From the NCBI GenBank assembly GCA_965215775.1, contig CBDCEG010000020.1, positions 130,244 through 194,243 of the forward strand: 64,000 nucleotides of DNA, read 5' to 3'. Positions 8,105 through 16,618 of this stretch are shown here, one piece after another (the stretch's first letter is position 1; each line of letters begins with the position of its first letter). Source of the DNA: CBDCEG01 sp965215775 (GTDB lineage: Bacteria; Pseudomonadota; Gammaproteobacteria; Cardiobacteriales; Ostreibacteriaceae). The translations under genes and the position numbers were made by a program. The notes beneath the pieces were generated by a model. That model saw only the letters and a list, made by a program, of their open reading frames with translations. It did not search any database and was not told where the DNA came from.

Positions 8105-8731
8105 ATGACAAAAATAAAAATTTGTGGAATAACTAGAGAACAAGATGCAATTGATGCGATTTCATTTGGAGTTGATGCACTTGGTTTTGTGTTTTATGAC
8201 AAAAGCAAACGCTTTGTTAGCCCTGAAAAAATCAGCTGGATAAAGAATTTACCCGAAAATATAAAAAAAGTTGGACTATTTGTAAATCCAGAAAAAGATT
8301 ATTTAAACCTTATAATGAATGAACTTCCAATTGATATTCTTCAATTTCATGGAAATGAAAGCCATATTTTTTGCAAAAGACAATCTACTTTGTTTAAGAA
8401 ATGTTATATAAAAGCAGTTCCAATGCAGTCTCTAAATGAAACCCAAGCTATTGATTATATTAATAACTACCCTACTTCCAGTGGCTTCCTATTTGACAAT
8501 TATGGAAAAGATGAAATTGGTGGAAGCGGTCAGAAATTTAATTGGAATAATATGCCACAAACTAAAAACAAACGAATTATTCTTGCTGGTGGCTTAACAG
8601 TTTCAAATATTTCTAGTGCAATTAAACAAATAAAGCCTTATGCTGTTGATATTAGCTCTGGAGTTGAGGTTTCTGCAGGGATAAAATCAAAACAAAAAAT
8701 GAAAGATTTTATTGAGCAAGTAAAAGCTTAA
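8105..8731 (+). CDS. trpF: Phosphoribosylanthranilate isomerase
   Basis: 208 residues, a full-length single-domain TIM barrel. It carries the N-terminal KICGITR with the catalytic Cys, GVDALGFVFY, FDNYG with the catalytic Asp region, ILAGGLT and VDISSGVE. It catalyses the Amadori rearrangement of phosphoribosylanthranilate in tryptophan synthesis. It is not next to trpB or trpA here, the more common arrangement, and appears to be a single-gene unit between the tsf terminator and a LysE-type exporter. Confidence 0.95.
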   Translation: MTKIKICGITREQDAIDAISFGVDALGFVFYDKSKRFVSPEKISWIKNLPENIKKVGLFVNPEKDYLNLIMNELPIDILQFHGNESHIFCKRQSTLFKKCYIKAVPMQSLNETQAIDYINNYPTSSGFLFDNYGKDEIGGSGQKFNWNNMPQTKNKRIILAGGLTVSNISSAIKQIKPYAVDISSGVEVSAGIKSKQKMKDFIEQVKA

Positions 8732-8916
8732 AAAAAACTGTAGTTGAACTTATAGTTTTCATATTGTGAATATTTAGAATTTCTTTATTATATTTTATAA
8801 CTAGATTTAGTTATTTGGGTTTTGATTTAAATATTCATTAGGCATTTATTTAGAACTAAAAAGATACATCTATAAATAATTTCACAGACATTTTTATACA
8901 CTTTTTATTATATTAT

Positions 8917-9555
8917 ATGAACTTAGAAACAGGAATTTCACTATTTTTTGCTATATTTTTATTTGTTATAACCCCTGGACCTGGAACTTTTACAATTTTA
9001 GGGACAGCTTTAAACAAAGGTGCAAAAGCGTGCTTACCACTTTGTTTTGGTCTAATTTCTGCGGACTTAGTTTATTTAATTTCTGCTTGTTTAGGTTTGG
9101 CTGTTATTATTAATAAATACTTGTTTTTATTTTTTATAGTTAAAATTTTTGGTTCTATTTATATTTTTTACTTAGGTTATAAAATTATAAAATCAAAACC
9201 AGTAGCTTTTAATTCACAAGCAAAAATAAGTAAATCAAATAAATTTAAGAAATCTATGCAGATGTTTTCTAAAGGTTTTTTAATTTCAATCTCAAACCCA
9301 AAAGTAATGCTTTTCTATGTTGCTTTTTTACCTAATTTTATTAATATCAAAACTCTTTCCGCCTATGATATAGGTGTTTTAGCTATTATTTGCACTTCTT
9401 CTGCACTTTTTGGAGCTATTGGAATTGCAGTTACTGCTTCTTATACTAGGAATTTTTTCACTTCTGAAAAATCCGTTGCCAAATTAAACTTAATATCTGG
9501 TTTGGTTATGATTTTAGCTTCTATTTATCTAGCATCTACTTTAATTTATAATTAA
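8917..9555 (+). CDS. LysE/RhtB-family amino acid exporter
   Basis: A 212-residue membrane protein with about six hydrophobic segments and the family hallmark near residue 20, FVITPGPGTFTILGTALNKGAKA, shown here as PGPGTFTILG. ISNPKVMLFYVAFLPNFI in the middle is the second conserved region. The family exports amino acids such as lysine, homoserine or threonine by proton exchange; the substrate cannot be told from sequence. There is no obvious ribosome site before the ATG and the 185-base gap upstream is plain AT-rich DNA. Confidence 0.85.
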   Translation: MNLETGISLFFAIFLFVITPGPGTFTILGTALNKGAKACLPLCFGLISADLVYLISACLGLAVIINKYLFLFFIVKIFGSIYIFYLGYKIIKSKPVAFNSQAKISKSNKFKKSMQMFSKGFLISISNPKVMLFYVAFLPNFINIKTLSAYDIGVLAIICTSSALFGAIGIAVTASYTRNFFTSEKSVAKLNLISGLVMILASIYLASTLIYN

Positions 9556-9617
9556 TTTTTTTAGTAAAATTAGACTATAATTAGAAGACTTAACCAAATA
9601 AAATATTGAGAATTATT

Positions 9618-10610
9618 ATGAAAAAAGTATGTGTTTTAGGGGCTGGAAGCTGGGGAACAGCTTTAGCAATAAACTGTAGCAGAGTTGAAAATCAAAAAGT
9701 TTATTTATGGGGACACGAAGAAAATCATATAAATAACCTAAAAAATGATGGTGAGAATAAACAGTTTTTACCATCTCATAAATTCAAGGAAAATTTAATC
9801 CCAACTGCCGATTTATCAATTGTTAGTGAATGTGAGATGGTTTTATTAGTTGTTCCAAGCTTTGCTTTTAAAGAAATGCTTAATAGAATAAAACCTTATA
9901 TAACTAACCAAAAAATTGGCTGGGCAATAAAAGGATTTGATGCAACAACAAATGATTTGCTAAGTAATACTTTTATTAATATCTTTGGAAATACTGATTT
10001 TGCAATTATTGCAGGACCTAGTTTTGCCAAAGAAGTTGCAACTGGGCTTCCAACTGCAATTACAGTTGCAAGTGAAACTCAAGAATTTGCAGATAATTAT
10101 GCTAGTTATTTGCATAATGATATGATGAGAATTTATACCTCTACCGATATTGTTGGGGTTCAGCTTGGCGGTGCTTTGAAAAATGTAATTGCAATTGCAG
10201 CAGGAATTGCTGATGGACTTGGATTTGGTGCAAATACAAGATCTGCATTAATAACTCGTGGACTAAAGGAAATTAGTAGGATTTCAGAAAAATCAGGAGC
10301 TAATTTAGAAACACTTATGGGACTTTCTGGCTTGGGAGATTTGATGCTAACTTGCACTGATAACCTTTCTAGAAATAGAAGGTTTGGGCTACTTTTGGGG
10401 CAAGGCAAAACAGTAGAACAAGCAAAAAAAGAGATAAATCAAACTATTGAAGGAATAACAACTGCGTCAGAAGCTAAAGAATATGCTAACAAAAACAATG
10501 TTCACGCACCAATAATTGATATTGTTTATAATATTATTCAAGGAAATATTAGCACAAAACAAGCCGTTGAAAAAATGATAAGTAGTAAACCAAAGCCTGA
10601 AAGTTTATAA
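9618..10610 (+). CDS. gpsA: Glycerol-3-phosphate dehydrogenase [NAD(P)+]
   Basis: 330 residues with N-terminal Rossmann motif VCVLGAGSWGTALA, the family signature GPSFAKEVATGLPTA, KNVIAIAAGIADG with the catalytic Lys, and GLSGLGDLMLTC. It reduces dihydroxyacetone phosphate to sn-glycerol 3-phosphate for phospholipid synthesis in the cytosol. I start at the ATG at 9618, with GAG eight bases upstream; a TTG four codons earlier is less likely. It heads a tight plus-strand run through hemD, hemX, hemY and birA. Confidence 0.96.
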   Translation: MKKVCVLGAGSWGTALAINCSRVENQKVYLWGHEENHINNLKNDGENKQFLPSHKFKENLIPTADLSIVSECEMVLLVVPSFAFKEMLNRIKPYITNQKIGWAIKGFDATTNDLLSNTFINIFGNTDFAIIAGPSFAKEVATGLPTAITVASETQEFADNYASYLHNDMMRIYTSTDIVGVQLGGALKNVIAIAAGIADGLGFGANTRSALITRGLKEISRISEKSGANLETLMGLSGLGDLMLTCTDNLSRNRRFGLLLGQGKTVEQAKKEINQTIEGITTASEAKEYANKNNVHAPIIDIVYNIIQGNISTKQAVEKMISSKPKPESL

Positions 10611-10628
10611 CTAACAAACTTAAACACT

Positions 10629-11897
10629 ATGATTATTAAAAAAATAAAACAACAAAATTATATTTTTATAGTTTTATTATTTACTATTTTTATTCTTATT
10701 GGTTTTTTAGGAATTAGGTTTAATAAACAATTTGATATTACACAAAGAAAACTAAACTCTTTATCTGAAAAAACAACTACTTTATTAAAACAGATTAATA
10801 AGCCATTAAAAATAACTGCCTTTATTCGTGGAAATTTGGAGTATAAAAAAGTAATCGTTGATGTTATTGATATTTACAAACAAAAGAATAAATTTATTTC
10901 ATTAGAGTTCAAAAATCCAGATACTGATATTGATTTAATCAAAAAATATAATATCAGTCAAAATGGTGAGCTTTATTTTCAATATAATGGCAAAAACTCA
11001 CACTCTATAAATATTAGTGAGATTGAAATTGGCAAAGCTATTTCTAAGCTTTTATACAATAAAAAACAAAATATTACTTTCATAACTGGTCATGGTGAGC
11101 GAGGTCTTTCAAAAGCTAATTTTGATTATAAAGACTTAGTTAATAATCTCTCAAATGAAAATTTATCATTCATACAGCAAAATACTACAGCTACAACAAC
11201 TATAAGTAATAATACCAGCTTGTTAGTTATCGCAGATCCAAGAACCAAATTTAGCAAGAGTGAACTAAAATCAATTCAAAAACATATTGATGATGGCGGA
11301 AATACACTTTTTTTAGTTGAAAAAACAAGTAGTAACTTAGGAAATATCTTAAGTAACTTAAGTATAAGTTTAGAAAAAAACATTATAACTAATAATTCTG
11401 GTGTTAAATATGGTATTAAAAATAATAAAATGCTAATTATTGAGCCATTTTCAACTTACAAGCCTCTTAAAAATATTGATGCAATGCTTTTATTTCCAGA
11501 AACAACTGAGATTAAGTATTTAAATAAAAATAATATTTCAAATAAATTTAGTGCAAGAGTAATTTTAAAAACTAAACAAAATAAAATATTAGGAATTAAT
11601 TTAAAAAGAATTAAAAACGATAAGGTTCAAAGAGTTGTTGTTATTTCTGATGCTGATTTTTTAAGTAATAGTTATATTGGAAATGGGCAGAACTTACTTT
11701 TTTCAAAACAACTATTTAGCTTTTTATCACTTCCTGACTTTGCATTTAGTATTGAGAAAAAATCTGCTAATAAAATAGTTATAATTCCAGAAAAAACTTT
11801 GTTTATTATGGCATTTATATTGATTTTCATTATCCCTATTTTAATTTTCTTGTTCGGTTTTTGGGTTAGAAGAATCTACCGCCGTAAAAATGCCTAA
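10629..11897 (+). CDS. GldG-like ABC-transporter auxiliary membrane protein
   Basis: 422 residues. A membrane helix near residues 12-30, a periplasmic or cytoplasmic body and a C-terminal membrane helix near 390-415 ending in basic RRIYRRKN. The body shows features of the GldG/ABC_transp_aux family: FDITQRKLNSLSEKT after the first helix, ITAFIRG, ITFITGHGERGL and LLVIADPRTKFSKSELK. In most genomes such proteins follow an ABC ATPase and a permease (GldA and GldF); neither is here. It overlaps hemD by eight bases and follows gpsA by 18, so it is in the heme operon. The function is unknown, and the role in gliding known for Bacteroidota should not be assumed. Confidence 0.65.
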   Translation: MIIKKIKQQNYIFIVLLFTIFILIGFLGIRFNKQFDITQRKLNSLSEKTTTLLKQINKPLKITAFIRGNLEYKKVIVDVIDIYKQKNKFISLEFKNPDTDIDLIKKYNISQNGELYFQYNGKNSHSINISEIEIGKAISKLLYNKKQNITFITGHGERGLSKANFDYKDLVNNLSNENLSFIQQNTTATTTISNNTSLLVIADPRTKFSKSELKSIQKHIDDGGNTLFLVEKTSSNLGNILSNLSISLEKNIITNNSGVKYGIKNNKMLIIEPFSTYKPLKNIDAMLLFPETTEIKYLNKNNISNKFSARVILKTKQNKILGINLKRIKNDKVQRVVVISDADFLSNSYIGNGQNLLFSKQLFSFLSLPDFAFSIEKKSANKIVIIPEKTLFIMAFILIFIIPILIFLFGFWVRRIYRRKNA

Positions 11898-12648
11898 CTC
11901 TATAAAAAAACTATCTATCTGGTGTCCAAGACCAACAAAGCAAGCTAAGTATTTTATTGATTATTTTACGGAAATTAATAATATCAAAGCATTTTCATTA
12001 TCAGTTATTGATATTATTTTAGTGAAGCCACAAAACTTAGAACTTATTTCAAAATCAGATGCTTTATTATTTGTAAGTCAAAATGCAGTTAATTCTTTAA
12101 ACAAGTATAACTTAGACTTAAATATAATAAAAAATAAAACTATTATTGCAATAGGAAGTGCAACTAAAAAAGCCTTAGAGAATATAAATATAAAATTTAG
12201 TTATACCTGTAAGCCACCTTTTAATAGCGAAACTTTAATTTCAGATCCTGAATTTTGGAGACTAAATTTTAAAAACATTGTTATTATAAAAGGTGAAGGT
12301 GGGCGAAATACAATTTATGATGCCATTAAATCAAAAGGTATAAATATTAGTAATTTAGTATGTTATAAACGCAAGAAAATTCTAATATCAACGAAATCTA
12401 TGGTAGAATTTATAGATTGTAATAATATAAATGCAGTATTGGTTACAAGTGTGGATATTGCAAAGCAAGTTGATGCAAATTTAAAACAACTTAAAAGCTA
12501 TGATTATTTACAGAAAAACATAGTTGTTTTTGCATTTAGCAAACGAATTGCTTTAGCAAGTTCTAAACTTGGATTTACAGAGATTGTTACCTCAAAAATA
12601 GCATCTCGTGATGAATTTATTAAGAGTATTATCAAATATTTAAATTAG
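11890..12648 (+). CDS. hemD: Uroporphyrinogen-III synthase
   Basis: 252 residues, two-lobed HemD. The family is poorly conserved; visible hallmarks are the WCPRPTKQA start, the LLFVSQNAVNSL block (equivalent to the FTSxNAV motif), IAIGSATKKAL and IIKGEGGRNTIYDAIKSKG, and the second-lobe VLVTSVDIAKQV. It closes hydroxymethylbilane to uroporphyrinogen III. The first codons overlap the end of the GldG-like gene and hemX follows after 12 bases. The usual partner hemC is not adjacent. Confidence 0.88.
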   Translation: MPNSIKKLSIWCPRPTKQAKYFIDYFTEINNIKAFSLSVIDIILVKPQNLELISKSDALLFVSQNAVNSLNKYNLDLNIIKNKTIIAIGSATKKALENINIKFSYTCKPPFNSETLISDPEFWRLNFKNIVIIKGEGGRNTIYDAIKSKGINISNLVCYKRKKILISTKSMVEFIDCNNINAVLVTSVDIAKQVDANLKQLKSYDYLQKNIVVFAFSKRIALASSKLGFTEIVTSKIASRDEFIKSIIKYLN

Positions 12649-12660
12649 GTGAAATAAATT

Positions 12661-14394
12661 ATGACAAATCAAAAGAAAACAAGAGGCAACAAAAATTATA
12701 AAAATCAGAGCAATAAGTCTGAGAAAACAGAAAGTAACTCTTCAAAAGATGATATTAATTCAAAAAAAGAAACAAAAGCTGAAACTAATAATATCAATAG
12801 CTCAAACTCAAAGAATACAAATTCAAAGATTACAAATCTAAAGGATACAGATATAAAAAAAGAAGAGCAAAAAGCTGAGGTAAAAAAGACCAAGCCAGAA
12901 ATTAAAGCTAAACAAGATACAGGGCAAAATACAAAGCAAGATACAAAGCAAAACGCAAAGCAGGAAGTCAAACAAAGCATTACAAAACAGCCGAAAAAAC
13001 AAGGCAAGGGTGCGATTATGCTAGCTTTATTACTTGGTGCAACAGGAACTGCAATCGCAACTTATACATTCACTCAAACTAGAGATATTACAAACTCTCA
13101 GAATTTGGTAAAAGATGAAGTTACATCAACACTTAATAATTTAAAAGCTGAAATTGCCAAAAGCTCTAAAACAACAAGCTCTGGCAAAACAGATAGTAAA
13201 ACAATAAAAAATATTGCTGAAATAAAGCAACAAATGGAGCAAATATCTAACAAACTAAACTCTTTAAACTCAAAAGTTGTTGAAATTGAGCAAATTCAAG
13301 CTGGTGTAACAAATAAAGTCCAAGAAACTGTAACAGAGTTAATGAAAGCAGAAAATGAAAAAATAAGCACACTAACTGCAAAACTAAATGAGTTAGAGCT
13401 TGGACAAAAAGGTTTAGTTAATAATTTTAGTGCTTCAACTAATTCTGAAGGTGTAACAATTGACACAACTAAATTTGATGAGCAGGTAAAAAACTTAGCA
13501 AATAAAATAACTGAGCTAGAGCTTGGTCAAAAAGGTCTAGCAAATAATTTTAGTGCTTCAACTAATACTGAAAACAAAATTGATACAACTAAATTTGATG
13601 AACAAATTCAGGCTTTAGTTTCTAAAATAAGTGAATTAGAAATAAAACAAGCAACTCAAGCCCAAGAATTAGCTACCTCAAAGGCTGAAAGCTCTAAAGA
13701 AACTAAAGAGACAGTATCAGTAAAAATTACTTTGCAGGAAGTTGGATATTCTTTGGCTTTAGCTAGTAAAAAACTTAAGCAAGAAGCTGATATAAAGTCA
13801 GTTACAAAGGCTATTGATTTACTTAAAAGTGCAGACAAAAAAATATCCACGCTTGAAACAGAGGCATTTAACCAAGTTCGCGAAGATATTGCAGCGAAAC
13901 TTATTCGCTTACAAGGTGTTTCACCAATTAATTATAAAAGTTTAGCTGGTCAACTTAAGTCAATTTCAGGTCTATTAACAGATTTGAAAATAAAATCTAA
14001 TAACCCAAATCCTAAAACTGTAAAAGAAGACGATACAATTATGGGAAAAGTTATGGGGGCTATTAAAAGTAATGTCAAAATTACACCAAGTGATTCCAAA
14101 GCTATAACTGAGAAAACTGCAAGCTTGCAAAAAAGATTTATTCTTGCAGATTTAAGAACTGCTGAGCTAGCAATTAAGCTTAAAGATAAGCAAATGCTTT
14201 TAACAAGCATAAGTTCAATTAAAGCTTCTCTTAAAAATACATTTGCTAACGATAATATTCAAGAAAAAATAACAACCACTTTAAAAGACTTGGAAACTAT
14301 TGATTTAAATCTAACTTTACCAGACTTATCTAGCGTAGTTTCTAAATTTGAAGAGTCTTTAAACAAATATAACAATCAAAAACAGGAGAATTAA
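12661..14394 (+). CDS. hemX: HemX-like membrane protein
   Basis: 577 residues. Residues 1-115 are extremely rich in Lys, Asn, Gln and Thr (blocks like TKQDTKQNAKQ), followed by a membrane helix, GAIMLALLLGATGTAIATYTF, then a long predicted coiled coil, and a C-terminal helical domain typical of HemX (VGYSLALASKKLKQEADIKS, FILADLRTAELAIKLKD). HemX has no proven enzymatic role despite its old name; with HemY it is thought to organise heme synthesis at the inner membrane. Within the coiled coil a 41-residue unit is duplicated. GTGA-type ribosome site; hemY follows after one base. Confidence 0.85.
   Translation: MTNQKKTRGNKNYKNQSNKSEKTESNSSKDDINSKKETKAETNNINSSNSKNTNSKITNLKDTDIKKEEQKAEVKKTKPEIKAKQDTGQNTKQDTKQNAKQEVKQSITKQPKKQGKGAIMLALLLGATGTAIATYTFTQTRDITNSQNLVKDEVTSTLNNLKAEIAKSSKTTSSGKTDSKTIKNIAEIKQQMEQISNKLNSLNSKVVEIEQIQAGVTNKVQETVTELMKAENEKISTLTAKLNELELGQKGLVNNFSASTNSEGVTIDTTKFDEQVKNLANKITELELGQKGLANNFSASTNTENKIDTTKFDEQIQALVSKISELEIKQATQAQELATSKAESSKETKETVSVKITLQEVGYSLALASKKLKQEADIKSVTKAIDLLKSADKKISTLETEAFNQVREDIAAKLIRLQGVSPINYKSLAGQLKSISGLLTDLKIKSNNPNPKTVKEDDTIMGKVMGAIKSNVKITPSDSKAITEKTASLQKRFILADLRTAELAIKLKDKQMLLTSISSIKASLKNTFANDNIQEKITTTLKDLETIDLNLTLPDLSSVVSKFEESLNKYNNQKQEN
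13390..13632 (+). repeat. Tandem 123-base coding duplication in hemX
   Basis: Two adjacent units of about 123 bases (13390-13512 and 13513-13632, the second three bases shorter) encode ELELGQKGL.NNFSASTN...TTKFDEQ twice; a third, diverged start (ELEIKQ) follows. The copies lengthen the coiled coil in frame. Confidence 0.85.
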
Positions 14395-14395
14395 G

Positions 14396-15664
14396 ATGAG
14401 ATATGTAATATTACTAATTATTGCGGTTATATCCTTTGCATTACTTGGAACTTTTATGAGCCAGCACGATGGAGTAATCAGCATTAGTCTGAAAGGTTAC
14501 CCAGACATTAGCACAAGCTTTTGGTTTTTTGCTTTATCTTTATTTCTTTTCATTGTCGTTACTTTAATTTTATTTAGAGTTTTATGGTGGGTTGTAACAA
14601 TTCCTGGTAAATTTAAAAAATATCGCAAAAATAGAAAATCATACAGAGCAAATTCATTACTACAAAAAGGAATGCTTGCAATGGGTAAAGGACACTGGAA
14701 AAGAGCAGAGTCTATACTTATTAAAGGTTCAAAATATAGTGAATCTGCAGGAGGAGACTCAAGCTTATTTTTATCAACGGCTGCAATAGCGGCTCAAAAT
14801 CAAGGTGCTAATGATAGAAGAGATAAATATTTATTACAAGCTAGACACTTAAAACTTGATGGAATTGATACTATCGCATCTTCACTTACTGAAGCTAGAA
14901 TTAATTTGGATCAAGATAAGCCTGAGAAAGCACTTAAATTAATGAGTAAATTTGATACAACCGAGCATTCTTCTAATTTACAAGTTTTAAATATAAAAAT
15001 TCAAGCTAACATTGAATTACATAACTTTGCAGATGCTTTTGATGGTTTATCTTCAGCAAAGAAACAACTTTCTAAAAAGGACTTCTATGAAAAAAGCTTA
15101 GAAATTGCAAATATGACTTTTCTTGAAAAAGATTTGGATATGAATGTTAAGCAAAGAATTTGGGACTCATTAACCAAACCAATGAAGCAAGAGGACAATA
15201 TAATACTTAGTTATGCAAGTGCTTTATTGAATAGCGGTGAGCAATCAGCTTCTGAAAAATTAATAACTAAAGCAATTTCAAAAAACTACTCTTCTACTTT
15301 AATAAGTGCTTACTCACAAATAGAAGATGGTTCTCCTGTAGAAAAACTTAAGAGTGTTAAAAGGTGGCTGAACTCTCAACCAGATAGTGCTGGATTAAAT
15401 TATGCAGCATCTAAATTTTCATTTCAATCTGGAAACTTTGAAGAAGCAAAAGCTTATGCAAAAACTTCCCTAAAAGCAAAACCAGAAGCAGAAGCTTTTA
15501 CTTTATTAGGTGCTATTTATGAAGCTCTTGATAAAAAAGAAGCTGCCCTTCACTCTTACAAAGCAGCGATTAACTTTAGTAGTTTTGTGAATAAAAGTGA
15601 AAGTATTTCTGGAGAGGTTCTTCCTGCAAAAGAAGAAGTTTTGAAACTAGAAGAAAATTCTTAA
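14396..15664 (+). CDS. hemY: HemY-like TPR membrane protein
   Basis: 422 residues. Two N-terminal membrane helices (ILLIIAVISFALLGTF and FFALSLFLFIVVTLILF) flank a short periplasmic loop with SISLKGYPDISTSFWF, the HemY_N hallmark. A basic segment and several tetratricopeptide-like helical repeats follow, including GMLAMGKGHWKRAESILIKG and the C-terminal AFTLLGAIYEALDKKEAALHSY. It is the gammaproteobacterial HemY of the hem operon, not the Bacillus protoporphyrinogen oxidase of the same name. A strong ribosome site, AGGAGAATTAAG, precedes the ATG inside the end of hemX. The stop overlaps the birA frame. Confidence 0.9.
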   Translation: MRYVILLIIAVISFALLGTFMSQHDGVISISLKGYPDISTSFWFFALSLFLFIVVTLILFRVLWWVVTIPGKFKKYRKNRKSYRANSLLQKGMLAMGKGHWKRAESILIKGSKYSESAGGDSSLFLSTAAIAAQNQGANDRRDKYLLQARHLKLDGIDTIASSLTEARINLDQDKPEKALKLMSKFDTTEHSSNLQVLNIKIQANIELHNFADAFDGLSSAKKQLSKKDFYEKSLEIANMTFLEKDLDMNVKQRIWDSLTKPMKQEDNIILSYASALLNSGEQSASEKLITKAISKNYSSTLISAYSQIEDGSPVEKLKSVKRWLNSQPDSAGLNYAASKFSFQSGNFEEAKAYAKTSLKAKPEAEAFTLLGAIYEALDKKEAALHSYKAAINFSSFVNKSESISGEVLPAKEEVLKLEENS

Positions 15665-16424
15665 AGCCATAAAACTTAACAAAGAAATATCATATCAGTT
15701 CTTAGAGCAAGTAGATTCAACTAATACTTATCTACTTAACTCTAAGGCTGATTTTCCTCAACTAATAGTTACAAATAACCAAACAAACGGTAGAGGACAA
15801 TCCCAAAATACTTGGAATAGTAATAAATCAGATATAATTTTCTCAATATCATTTCTGTTCAAAAATACTCCAGAATTTCTAAAACAATTACCAAAGTGGC
15901 AGATAATCGTTGCAATTTCAATAACCAAAACTCTTAAAAAATATAGCAAACAGCAGATAAAAATAAAATGGCCTAATGATTTATTTATTGAAAATAAACA
16001 AAGTTATGCAAAGTTTGCAGGAATTCTAGTAGAAACTAATATTGGGAAAAATAATTCAAAGGTTGTTACAGGAATTGGAATAAACCTCTCCAAACCAAAC
16101 AATATAACAAGTGACTATCAACAAACAAATTACAAAACAGACTTACCAAAAAACGCTCAAAAAGATACTTTAATAACTGAAATAGCAAATGATTTATATT
16201 TAAATTGGAATAATTTCATTCAACATCAACAAATCAATCTTAGCTTTTTTGCTAAATTTGATATGCTTTATAATAAAAAAATAATTTTTCAAAACTATAA
16301 CAACAACTCCATAACTACAACCGCTAAAGGCATTTCTGAAAATGGTTTTTTACTAGTTGAAATCAATAACAAATTAGTTGAACTTGATAGAAACTATAAA
16401 ATAGAAATTCCTAAGGGAAAGTAG
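15657..16424 (+). CDS. birA: Biotin-[acetyl-CoA carboxylase] ligase, no standard start codon
   Basis: An open frame of about 255 codons with clear biotin protein ligase features: EQVDSTNTYLL at the start of the catalytic domain, TNGRGQSQNTWNS (biotinyl-AMP loop, GRGxxGRxW-type), IKWPNDLFI with the catalytic Lys, KFAGILVETN and VTGIGINLS, and a C-terminal SH3-like part. There is no helix-turn-helix domain, so it is the non-regulatory class. The frame follows an in-frame TAG at 15648-15650, and there is no ATG, GTG or TTG before the STN motif. The best candidate start is ATT at 15657-15659, overlapping the hemY stop region; ATA at 15669 is another. It could be translated by coupling to hemY, or a start codon may be lost. 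Confidence 0.85.
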   Translation: MLKAIKLNKEISYQFLEQVDSTNTYLLNSKADFPQLIVTNNQTNGRGQSQNTWNSNKSDIIFSISFLFKNTPEFLKQLPKWQIIVAISITKTLKKYSKQQIKIKWPNDLFIENKQSYAKFAGILVETNIGKNNSKVVTGIGINLSKPNNITSDYQQTNYKTDLPKNAQKDTLITEIANDLYLNWNNFIQHQQINLSFFAKFDMLYNKKIIFQNYNNNSITTTAKGISENGFLLVEINNKLVELDRNYKIEIPKGK

Positions 16425-16512
16425 ATTTTTGAAACTAGGTCTTTTAATAACTATGTTTACAACTAATACTATTCAATTCTTGCTAGGAAATTATATCTAT
16501 GCGAAAATATGT

Positions 16513-16580
16513 AAATGCAGAAATGCAGAAATGCAGAAATGCAGAAATGCAGAAATGCAGAAATGCAGAAATGCAGAAAT
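16513..16580 (+). repeat. Octanucleotide tandem repeat, 8.5 copies
   Basis: AAATGCAG is repeated eight and a half times without a mismatch. The array lies 39 bases upstream of the ATG of a surface lipoprotein. It contains no stop in any plus-strand frame and carries an ATG in every unit. An ATG at 16499 with AGGAAA eight bases upstream reads through the array in frame with the lipoprotein; the next frame ends with TAA at 16612-16614, five bases before the lipoprotein ATG; the third ends at 16589. A change of one unit (8 bases) therefore switches which frame continues. Confidence 0.97.
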
Positions 16581-16618
16581 CTTGCATAATTTTTTTAATT
16601 ATAAGAGAATATAATATT

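Noticed and set aside
10629..11897. Gliding motility system
   Set aside because: Only one GldG-like protein is present and no other gld gene; the family also occurs in non-gliding bacteria.
16513..16580. Short tandem repeat as a CRISPR array
   Set aside because: There are no spacers between 8-base units and no cas genes nearby.
16429..16614. Open frame running through the octanucleotide repeat as a separate small protein
   Set aside because: Its codons are just the 8-base repeat read as an 8-residue period; the TTG start has no clear ribosome site. I keep it only as a possible coupling frame.
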